Source: Candidatus Omnitrophota bacterium
GTDB taxonomy: Bacteria > Omnitrophota > Gorgyraeia > Aquiviventales > JACQRC01
Direction: 5' to 3'
NCBI GenBank assembly: GCA_016206665.1
Contig: JACQRC010000074.1
Span: 1 to 37,458 of the forward strand
Length of the DNA: 37,458 nucleotides
Shown here: positions 7,075-16,400 of the stretch, one piece after another
How the letters are laid out: each line of letters begins with the position of its first letter
Position numbering within the stretch: position 1 is the stretch's first letter
The notes under the pieces: model-generated
The model's database searches: none
What the model saw: the letters and a program-made list of their open reading frames with translations, nothing else
What the model was told of the DNA's origin: nothing
Made by a program: the position numbers and the translations under genes

Positions 7075-7958
7075 CGCGAGGACTCCTGGACGTTGACCAC
7101 CGCCTTCTCCAATCCGCGGTAGACCTCGACGGAGCGCTGGTTCGTTGCGGTCGCCGGTTGCTGGCTGCCGAAGAGCATCGTCCGCACCTCCTCGATCGTC
7201 ACCGTGGGTCCCGCATCCATGTCGTCCGTATCACCCTGGGGGCGCATGGCCAGCTGCAGCTTGCCTTGCTCCTGGGCGAACAGGACCAGCTCCATCTCCG
7301 CCGGCGCGAAGGCGAAGGTGATCGGTATGGTGTCGCGGCCGCCGCTCCTGCGGGTCTTGGCCGCCTCGTCGGATGAGGATTTGTCATCAGAGGAAACGGC
7401 GCCCCCTGGACGCAGCATCTGTTCGTTGACCGCCAAGACCAGCGCCTGCCGAACGAGGGTCAGGGTGATCGCCTGAGTGCTCCCGCTCGTCCGGGGCACG
7501 AGGGCGGTCCACAGGATATCGACGCGGTCGCCGGGTTGCACCAAGCCGCCGACCGCCGCTAACGGGTCTAAGGTAATGGTCACGGCGCGGTAGCCGGGCG
7601 GGGTCGCCATCGCGAGCGATGAGCGCGCGCCGTCCTCCGCACCCACCAATTTGGTCGCCAACACCTGCTCCCCCTTGGCGATGGGGGCCAGTGTCATCTT
7701 ACCCACGGCGGCCGACGCCTGTTGGAGGGCGTAGGGTTGGGCAAACTTCTCCGGTACGCTGGAGAGCTCGACCATTGGGGCCGTCAGCACCGTGCGGGCG
7801 GGAGTATTGGCCGTAGCCACCAGGACCTCCTTCAGCTCCATGCCTTCCTGCAAACGCTGGACCTGCCGCCGTTGGTCCGCCAGGTAGACGTTGACCATCA
7901 CCGCAGCGGCAATGGCCAGGATGACGCCGGCGATGATGGGAATGAGCCGCGGCTTCAT
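7071..7958 (-). CDS. cpaB: CpaB/RcpC-type Flp pilus assembly protein, 295 aa
   Basis: Periplasmic, inner-membrane anchored component that links to the secretin. Residues about 4-24 form a membrane anchor (LIPIIAGVILAIAAAVMVNV). A SAF-like domain follows (VLVATANTPARTVLTAPMVE, IAKGEQVLATKLV), then an RcpC-type domain with GYRAVTITLDPLAAVGGLVQ and PGDRVDILWT. A low-complexity Ser/Asp/Lys insert lies before FAFAPAEMELVLFAQEQGKL. Length is typical. The preferred ATG (7958) overlaps the upstream stop as TAACATG with GGGG upstream; another ATG at 7985 lies inside the preceding gene. It is translationally coupled to cpaC downstream. Confidence 0.9.
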   Translation of the reverse strand: MKPRLIPIIAGVILAIAAAVMVNVYLADQRRQVQRLQEGMELKEVLVATANTPARTVLTAPMVELSSVPEKFAQPYALQQASAAVGKMTLAPIAKGEQVLATKLVGAEDGARSSLAMATPPGYRAVTITLDPLAAVGGLVQPGDRVDILWTALVPRTSGSTQAITLTLVRQALVLAVNEQMLRPGGAVSSDDKSSSDEAAKTRRSGGRDTIPITFAFAPAEMELVLFAQEQGKLQLAMRPQGDTDDMDAGPTVTIEEVRTMLFGSQQPATATNQRSVEVYRGLEKAVVNVQESSR

Positions 7959-7959
7959 G

Positions 7960-8952
7960 TTAAAGCTGCCCCAATTTGTCTTCATAGACCGTCACGCGGG
8001 CCTTGCCGCGCAGGCCTCCTAATTTCTCCTGAAAATGCTGTTGCTGCTTGAGCAGTAACAGGCCGTCGCGCACCTGCTGCCACACCTCGGTGAGCGGACG
8101 CACACTGCCTTCCTTGCGCTCGACGAGTTTGACGATGTAATAGCCCTCCGGCCCCTTGATGATGCCGCTGATCCCCCCCACCTCTAACGCGAAGGCCGCC
8201 TGTTCGAGCTGCGGAAACAGGCTGGTGGTGGCCGGCGCCGCCTGGCCGGATTGCTCCGCAATCGCCTTGTCGGCGGCCCGGATCACATAGCCGACGTCGC
8301 CCCCCTGAGCGGCCGCGGGGCCGACGGACCGCTCCCGGACGATCTGCTCAAACGTGGACGTCCCCTGGAGCAGCGTCACGAGGATCGCTTTCGCATCGGC
8401 CTCCGTTTTGACCACGAGCTGCTTCAGGCGGACGCGCTCCGGCTCCTTGAACCCGACCTGATAGTCCTTGTAAAATTTTTCGGCTTCCGCATCAGTGACG
8501 GCCACCCCGGCCATCTCGCGCTGGACCGCTTCCTGGTAGAGCAGCACCTGCTCCAAATCGTCGAGCCGCTGGACCACCTCCGGATCCTGCCCCAGGCCGC
8601 GGGCCTTCGCATCCTGCACGATGAGCTCGACCCCGATGAGCTCCTCTAACAACCGTTTCTTGTCCTCAAGGCTTTTGGGCCGGTACTCCTCGGCCAGGCC
8701 GCGCACCCGACGATGGAACTCCTCCACGGTGATGAGCCGGCCATTCACCTCGGCGATGACCTTCGCCGGATCGACCGGACGCGCCGGCATCGCCTGCCGG
8801 ACCGCGCGCGACGCGGCGGCCGACGGCCCGGCAGATGCCGCCGCGGCCTGGGACTTCGCCCACGGCAGCCGGTCGCAGCCTGTCAGCGCCGCGCCCAGCG
8901 CCAGGAGCCCTGCGATGCGACGAAACCGAAGCCTGATCGCGCAGCTCCTCAT
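7960..8952 (-). CDS. PpiC/SurA-type peptidyl-prolyl isomerase lipoprotein, 330 aa
   Basis: Predicted envelope lipoprotein: lipobox LTGC with Cys26 after a hydrophobic segment. An Ala/Ser-rich linker leads to a SurA-N-like chaperone segment (VIAEVNGRLITVEEFHRRVR ... KKRLLEELIGVELIVQDAK) and one parvulin domain of about 100 residues (RVRLKQLVVKTEADAKAIL ... GGDVGYVIRA ... GISGIIKGPEGYYIVKLVER). Parvulins assist folding of outer-membrane proteins. Placed between a CpaF ATPase and cpaB, it is likely a dedicated chaperone for the secretin or pilins. It starts by ATGA overlap with the upstream gene and ends overlapping cpaB, so it is part of the operon and not a stray insertion. Confidence 0.88.
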   Translation of the reverse strand: MRSCAIRLRFRRIAGLLALGAALTGCDRLPWAKSQAAAASAGPSAAASRAVRQAMPARPVDPAKVIAEVNGRLITVEEFHRRVRGLAEEYRPKSLEDKKRLLEELIGVELIVQDAKARGLGQDPEVVQRLDDLEQVLLYQEAVQREMAGVAVTDAEAEKFYKDYQVGFKEPERVRLKQLVVKTEADAKAILVTLLQGTSTFEQIVRERSVGPAAAQGGDVGYVIRAADKAIAEQSGQAAPATTSLFPQLEQAAFALEVGGISGIIKGPEGYYIVKLVERKEGSVRPLTEVWQQVRDGLLLLKQQQHFQEKLGGLRGKARVTVYEDKLGQL

Positions 8953-10253
8953 GTGGATGTGGCGCGCGGCGCGGCCCGCAGCGACGCCGGCAGGGCGATG
9001 TTGGCTGTCTCGAACTTCCAGAGGAACTTGGGTGTCTTGCCGGTGTAGCGCAGCTCGCCCTGCAGCTTGCCGCCGCCGTTGGCGCCGTTCGACTCAAACA
9101 CGAACAGATCCTCCAACACGAAGCCGTGCGGCTCCAGCCCCACCACCTGGGTGATCTGGGCGATGCGCCGGTTGCCGTCCGGATACCGGCGCAAATGGAC
9201 GATGAGCTCGATCGCGGTGGCGATCTGCACCTTGCACGCGTAGGAGGGCAGCTCGATGCCGCTCATCAGCATCAGCGTCTCGAGCCGGTCGAGGCACGCC
9301 TCCGGTGAGTTGGCGTGAATGACGGTGAAGAAGCCTTCATGGCCTGTGTGCATGGCCTGCATCACGTCGAGGGCTTCGCCGCCGCGCGCCTCACCGAGGA
9401 TGATCCGGTCCGGCCGCATCCGCAACGCATTCTTCACCAGGTCACGGATCGAGATCTCGCCCTTGCCCTCGACGTTGGGCGGGCGGGCGATCAGCCGCAC
9501 CCAGTGCTCCTTGCCGGTCATTTTGAGCTCCGCCACGTTCTCGATGGTGATGATGCGCTCATGGGCGGGCACATAGGTGGACAGCAGATTGACCAGCGTC
9601 GTCTTCCCCGTCGAGGTGCCGCCGGAGACGACGATGTTGACGCGGGCCGCGACACAGGCCATCAGAAAGTCGGCCGCGACCCGCGGCAGGCTGCCCTCGA
9701 GCATCCACTCCTCGAGGGAGAAGGGCTTGAGCGTCTTGCGGATGGTGATGGTAGCGCCGCCGAGGACGATGGGCGGCAGAATGACGTTGAGGCGGGAACC
9801 GTCCGGCAAACTGGCATCGACAAACGGCTCCGACTCGGTCACGGACGCGCCCACCATGTCCATGAGCCGCTCGATGCAGTACATGAGGTGCTCCTGATTC
9901 TGAAAGGTGACGGGTGTGAGCTCTAACTGACCGGCCCGTTCGACGAAGACCTGCTGGGGGCCGTTGACCATGATTTCCGAGACGGTGGGATCTTCCATCA
10001 GGACCGCGAGGGGGCCGAAACCGAGCACCTCGTTGGCGATCTCCTCGACTAACAGAGTCTGGTCATCGGCGGAGAGCGCAGCGCCGCCCTCCTTTAGTCG
10101 GTGTTGGATGGCCATCAGGGTCCGGAGGCGCGCTTCCAACTCTTCCTCGGTGAGGCGCTGGGCGGAATCCTGGAGGGAGGCTTCGAAGGATTCGACGAGG
10201 CGATGGCGCAGTTCCCGCTTCACCGAGTCGATGGGTGAGTCCGACGTGGCCAC
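8949..10253 (-). CDS. cpaF: CpaF/TadA-type secretion ATPase, 434 aa
   Basis: Complete stand-alone type II/IV secretion ATPase of the CpaF group. Visible motifs are VGASVTESEPFVDASLPDGS, Walker A SGGTSTGKTT (near residues 210-219), ITIENVAELK, MRPDRIILGEARGGEALDVM and FTVIHANSPEA. It is the first gene of the assembly unit. The frame is open to 10358 through the promoter and into the tRNA gene; the GTG at 10253 has AAGGAA upstream and gives a normal N-terminus, so I use it. This is the second CpaF-type domain in the same operon, the other being fused to TadZ. Two ATPases could form a mixed hexamer or drive extension and retraction separately. Confidence 0.9.
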   Translation of the reverse strand: MATSDSPIDSVKRELRHRLVESFEASLQDSAQRLTEEELEARLRTLMAIQHRLKEGGAALSADDQTLLVEEIANEVLGFGPLAVLMEDPTVSEIMVNGPQQVFVERAGQLELTPVTFQNQEHLMYCIERLMDMVGASVTESEPFVDASLPDGSRLNVILPPIVLGGATITIRKTLKPFSLEEWMLEGSLPRVAADFLMACVAARVNIVVSGGTSTGKTTLVNLLSTYVPAHERIITIENVAELKMTGKEHWVRLIARPPNVEGKGEISIRDLVKNALRMRPDRIILGEARGGEALDVMQAMHTGHEGFFTVIHANSPEACLDRLETLMLMSGIELPSYACKVQIATAIELIVHLRRYPDGNRRIAQITQVVGLEPHGFVLEDLFVFESNGANGGGKLQGELRYTGKTPKFLWKFETANIALPASLRAAPRATST

Positions 10254-10311
10254 GAGACCCGTTCCTTTCTTCTGCTGTCCAACTGCTCGTGTGGTGGCGA
10301 TCGTACCTCCA

Positions 10312-10340
10312 ACTATACCATATCTGGTCTGCTGCGCCAA
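10312..10340 (-). promoter_or_regulatory. sigma70-type promoter of Tad assembly unit
   Basis: On the minus strand: TTGGCG (10335-10340), 17-bp spacer, TATAGT (10312-10317) with an upstream TGG that also fits an extended -10. It lies between tRNA-Glu and the cpaF-like gene. The leader to the GTG start is only about 50 nt and shows no riboswitch, unlike the pilin unit. Confidence 0.72.
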
Positions 10341-10349
10341 GATGCAGAA

Positions 10350-10424
10350 TGGCCCCAACCGGATTCGAACCGGTGTCTTCAGGCTGAGAACCTGACGTCC
10401 TGGGCCAGGCTAGACGATGGGGCC
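10350..10424 (-). tRNA. tRNA-Glu(CTC)
   Basis: Complete cloverleaf on the minus strand: acceptor GGCCCCA pairing with TGGGGCC and discriminator A. The anticodon stem TCAGG/CCTGA encloses loop TTCTCAG with anticodon CTC. The T arm is CCGGTTCGAATCCGG. CCA is not encoded. Confidence 0.95.
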
Positions 10425-10493
10425 ATGGCACAGGGCTTGTCATAACACAATTTATCGCAGGGGTCAAGGAGAGCGGAAGAGATCGAGCGTGGA

Positions 10494-13400
10494 TTAGTTG
10501 CCGGTATTGATGACCTTGCCACCATTGCCGTCACTGCCGCCAGGCGGAGGATTGCCCCGGCAGCTCTCCCAAATCTGTTGGGGGACGACGGTGGCATGGC
10601 CGGTGTAGGAGGTGTGGCTGGTCTTGTTGTAGCCCTTCGCCTTGTTCTCGCGCACCGTGACCGGGATGGCGTAGTACTGGTAGCTGCCGACCTGCGGTGT
10701 GTTCCCCGTTGACGCGGTATAACAATCGTAGCCGACATTGTCGCTACACACCGCATTCCTCGACAGGGTCCTCTCCTCCATCCCCGCAAAGCCATACGGG
10801 CTGGTGCTGCCGTCATCGAGGGTGACGGCGCCAAACTTCGGCAGCGTGGCGGTCACCGTCAGCGGGTCGGTGCCGTCTTCGTCAACATACACGTCGATGG
10901 TGATCGGCGAGCCTTCCTCGATGCCATAATAGTCGGTCGAACAGTCAGGGGCGATCTGGTAGATGCCCTGTTCCACGATCGGGCTGACGGTGTAGTCGAC
11001 CCATGGATCGATCGGATCCAAGGAAACAAAGCGACCTTGAAACGTAACAAAGTCAAAGTCATAGTAGCCAGCGTAGGCGTTGGCAATGATCGGCGCCCAG
11101 CGGGTCGAGTAGCTCATCTGGTCCCCAACCGCCCAGGGATAGCCGGCGATCCCCGGGGCGCCGATCTTCACTTCGCTAACTGCAGCCACACCGGCCGCCG
11201 GCGGTTTCAGCGAGAGTGCCAGGAACGTCGCTGAGCCATCGTAGTCCCCATCGGCCATGCCGTTACGACCATCGTGCACGTGGGCCGTCACCACCCCTGT
11301 CACAGGGTCGGCGTAAAACTGCCAATCCTCGGTGCCGCCCGCATTGCTGCCGGTCCCATCGCGTCCTTGAGCGTGGCTGGGGCTCACCCACAGGGCCGAT
11401 TGCGCATAGGTCACCGGGCTGCCATCGGCCCACCGTTCTGACGAGGGGGTCGTCAGGGGGATGGCGGCCCCGTGGGCGACCGGGGCAAAGTTGGTGCTGA
11501 CCCGCACCGCCTGCCGGGGCGTCGTGGTCCCGGCCGGCAACAACGGCGGCGCCGGGACGCGGCGCGTGGCGATGATGAAGTAGCTAATGGTTATGTCATT
11601 GGTGTTGTCGGCGATGAGCAGGTTGGCCCCGCTGCCACTCACCAACTGCAACTGACCGGTCGCGGGATCCACCTGAATCTTTTGCGCTTCCCTGACGTTG
11701 CCCACGGCATCGGTCGCGAGCGAAAAGTCCTCCGCTTGATCGCCATTTTCTGTTGCACTAGAGTCGGAGTCATAGTAGGCAAGTTGGCGCAGGCCGATAA
11801 ACCATTGGGACTGCGACCTTGTCAAGGGGTCGGGCGCTGCGTCGGCATCCGGCCCATCAGGCCAGAACGACTGCTCCGGCTGTCCGGCTGCGGGGAACGG
11901 ATCATACCCGCCGCCGCCGCCGTCGGGCAGGGGAATGAGCAGGTTGGCGTCACTGCGACGGATGGTGCCGGTGCGGATGGCGATCTGGGTGGCCCACTGC
12001 GGGTCCTGCGCCGGCCGGACCGCCATCGTAAAGGCGTTGACCCGCTGGACGGTGCTGCCGCTCACGCACACCGACGAACAGTGTCCCCCGATGCAGATAT
12101 CTTTCCACTTGGTGCAACTCGAGCCGGAGTCGATGCCGTCAGCGCCGTCATTGGCCCGGCCCACGGCGTGCCAGCTCGTGGTCCCGTTGAAGAGCGCCGG
12201 AAAGGCGAAGTAGTCGTAGGAGACGTCGGAGTCGTTGTCCCAGCTGTCGTGGTGCAACGAAGAATTCGGCGAGACCAGGACGATCATCTCGTTAGGGGTG
12301 GCCAGGGTATCATCGAACTGTCCGTCGCCATCGTCATCGTACGACGGCACCATCACCGGCTGCGGATTGTCGCCCCCATCCATGGGCGCGACACTGTTCA
12401 CGGTGCCTGTCGTGGTGAGCGCATTGAAGTTCGTGGGCGCCCAGGGCAGGAGGAAGGTGCTTCCACCGGCGGTCGTCGCTGAGAGCTGGACGAAGGCGAA
12501 GTCGGCCGGCACGATGAACGCCTTGCCCGGCTCGCCCGGCTGCGAGGTCAAGGTGATGTAGATGGTCACGGTCTTGACGTTGCCGTTCAAGTCCCGCGCC
12601 GTGATGGTATACCGGTTGGCGGAACCCGTGGAGTTGTAGAGGGGATCCACGGGCGCCGTATTCGGCGGCAGCAGCACCCCGATGGTGGCGGCCTCGGTGA
12701 GCTCGGTCAGGTTGCCGCCCTGGATGAGGTTCGTCGGCCCCGAGCCGTCATGGCGCGCGATCGTCTGGCCGCCATTCGGGTCCAGGCCGCAGTTGTCTCT
12801 CACAATCCACGTGATGCCTGTGGGTGACGCGCTGACGACGGCCGACGGGGCGGTCTGGTTCGCCGACAGGGGGTCATTGAAGAGACGCGGCGAGCCGGCC
12901 GGGAGGACCAGCTCGATCGTCGGCCTGACCGTATCCGTCGCGCAGGGGTTGACCTCGGTGACGTTGACGCTGAACTGTCCGGTGGCAAATCCACCCTGCC
13001 CGTCCTCGACCTTCACCGTCACGGTGTAGGGGGTGCCCGTGCCTTGCGAGCCGTCGTTAAAGCCGGGGGTCCACTCCCAGTCCCCGGTCCCCACGCCGTC
13101 GTTGATCGACGCATCGAGCGGCCGGACGAAGACCGAGCCCGGGTCGCCTGACAGCGGGTCGGGCGCGAAGTCCAGATGGCTGAAGGTAAACAGGCCCGGG
13201 ACCACGGTGTCAGGATCGCTGGCGATCATGTGGACGACTAATTTCTGCCCTTCCTGGACGGTGTAGGGGCCGCCGAGCGGGTCGAAGCTGGGATTCGTAT
13301 TCCTGACCACAATCACCCTAAACGGCGGGCTGGTGGCCGAGCCGCCCTGGCCGTCGTCGACCTTCGCGACCACGTCATAGGGCCGGCCCGGCGGATACGC

Positions 13401-16400
13401 CGCGCCGTCATCGAAGTCCGGCGTCCAGCGGAAGGCGCCGGAGCCCACGGCATCGGCCGGCGGCGGTGTAAACGCGCAACTCACGCAGACCACGCTCGGT
13501 CGGTTGGCAGGATTAGGATTGCTGAGGGGATCGCTCGGCGTGATGCTCACCAGGCTAAAGGTAAACACTCCCAGGTTACCCGGCCGGTCAGAATCCTTGT
13601 CACTGGCGGTGAGGACCTGGTCGAGCAGCCGCCCTTCCTGCACGAAGACCGGGCCGGCCGGCACGAACAGCGAGGGGTTGCGGTTGACGTTGGTGACGGA
13701 GAGGTTGAATTCATCGAAGACGCTGCCGCCGCGGTTGTCGCTGGCGGTCACCCGGATGTTGGGGTAGCTGCGGTTCGGCTCGCCGCCGTCCAGAAAGCCC
13801 GGCGTGATGGTGATGAGACAGGTGGCGCTGTCGATACGGACGAAGGTTGGGTTGTTGGACAGGGCGCAGGTCACGATATCGCCGGGATCAGGATCGGTGG
13901 CTGCAACCGGCAAGTTGGTGGACGTGTTCTCCGCCACCGTGGTGTCTGGAATCAAAGGATTAATGACCGGGTTCCGGTTGACGTCGCTCACCGTGATCTT
14001 AAAGGTCTTTGAGTTCACACCCAAGATGGGGGCCTGGCCGTCCTCAACCTTCACCGTCACGGTGTAGACGGTCCCCGCGATACTGCCATCGGTGAAGCCG
14101 GGCGTCCAGGTCAGCCGTCCGGTTCCCGTGGCGGGGGGCGCGGGCCCCGGCTGCGGACACAGGTCGAAGGTCGAGTCCGTGGTGACCACCGCCGGCAGGG
14201 TCCCGGATGGCGGCGCGGGAACGATGCTCACTCGACTGAATGCAAACGTCCCGAGGTTGCCGGGCCGGTCGCAGTCCTCATCGGTTGCCGACAAATCCAC
14301 CGTCACCGCGACGTTTTCAGAGGTCGCCTTGTCCGGAGGCTGCGCTAAGACCGGATTGCGGTTGACGTTGGCGACGAACACGGTAAACGCGGCGGTGCTG
14401 TTCGGACCCGGCGGGTTGAAGGGGTCGGTGACCTGCACCGAGACGGTGTATTGGCGGTCGGGAATGTTGCCGTCCAAGAAGCCAGGGCTCATCGTCACGA
14501 TGCCGGTCTGGGAATCCACGGTCGCCCACGTCGGCCCGCTCGTCTTGGTGAAGGTCAACGGATCACCGTCGGGATCGAGTGCCAGCGGTGCGAGATTCAG
14601 GGTCTTGGTCTGCCCCTCGGCCAACGACTGGTTGGCCGGCTGCGACGTGAAGGATGGCGGACTGTTGGTAAAGCATTGCGGATCAGTGACGTCCAGCGCC
14701 CTCACGGTAAACGGCGCCGTCGTGTCACATAATGACCCTCCGGCTTGCGGACTGTCGCACGTCTTCACCTGCAGACCCGTGTAGTCGCCCGGCTCACAAC
14801 CGACGCTGAGGTCACACTCGATCCTCGCCTCGCAGGCGAAGCGGACTAAGGGGTCCGGGTCGGTCACAGACACCAGGCTGAGATTGATGAACGATGGAAA
14901 GTTGAAAATCGGCAGGCTCTGGCAGTTGGCGATGGGATCGCCGTCAGGCTCCCTGATCTTCGCTTGTTCCGTCCGGGTCGTCCCTGGGCAGACTTCGATG
15001 ATCCCTGGAAAATCGAAGATGTCCGGCGGCTGATTCGGGCAGGTCACCTCGATGATAATCGCTTCCTGGTCGGAGAGGCTGGGCGTGCCGTTGTCGCTTG
15101 CCTTGACGGTCAGCGGATACTGGCCGCGCTGGCTGCAGGCCGGCGTCCAGGTCAGTTGTCCCTTGAACTCAACGCCATTGGGCTCGCGAGCCCCGCTGGT
15201 GAAGGTCAAGCCTGTCGGCTTCGAGGCGGCATCAAAGGTCACCACTTGGGGGGCCGGATCGTACTCGTTGGCGGAGAGATTGATCGTCAGCGTTTGGCCG
15301 CCCGCGATGCAATGCGTGGCCGGCGCCGTGCAGCCGGTCATCGGGCTGATCGGCCGCAGGACCGGCCGGCGGTTTTGTGTTGGGGCGCTCTGCCCCTGAT
15401 AACGGCCGGTATGCGCGGCATCGCGGCGGTATGTCGGCCACGGAGCGGTGGCGGTGGCCAGGCCCGTGGCGTCGCTGTAGGCATAGATCCGCCCGTCACT
15501 CGCACCGGTCACGACCTCTAACTCCTGTTGGGCATTGCCATCAAGATCGGCAATCGCCGGGCTCGCGAGGCTGTGGAAGCCGACCAGCTTGGGATAGGCG
15601 GGCAGGACCTCCCCATCGGTCCGCAGCCCATAGAGCAGGCCCTGGTCGCCGCTGACGAGGACCTCCTGCGTGCCTTCCGTGTCCACGTTGGCCACGCTCG
15701 GCGAGGCGCTCCGGGCCTGTTGCGTGCCCAGCGCGATGGGATACCCTATGACGGTACAGGGGGGAACCTGGACCGGATCCACACACAGCCCGGCCCCGCC
15801 GGTCACATGCACGGCAAAGAGGCTCGCCGACCCTAAGGAGGATTTGGCGGTGTACACGACTTCCAGGGAGCCATCCCCTTCCAAGTCGGCCACGACCGGC
15901 GATTGATTCTCGAGGTTGTCGGCCAGCGCCGTGCCTGTCGCACCCAGGTCAGCATCCACCGTGCGGGAGAACACCGGGCCTGTCCCGGTCGCCGTGTCAA
16001 AGACCATCAAATTAGCCTTGGCCGGTTCGGTAGGACCAGGCCGGCCGAGATAGGCAATTTCCAGGGCTGTATCCCCATCGAAATTGAACACGGAGGGAAT
16101 CGTCAGCGCCGAACCGGTCAACAGCCAGCTCTGTTGGGGCGTGGCTGAGCCGACATCCCACACGGCCAGCTTGCCGTCGTGCCGCAAGGGATCGAGTTCC
16201 TTCGTGATCCCCGTCACGGTAATCCCGGCAAAACCGCTCACAATCTCCAGGTTCGCATCCGCATCCAGGTTCCCGACCGCACAGCAGCCGGCGTAGGCAA
16301 ATTGGTTGCCGGCGCTAAAGCTGCCACCGTCGAGGCCATTGACGCGGTATTCGCGGAAGAGGCTCCCATCGGCTCGGTAGGCTCTGACGACACCAAGCCC

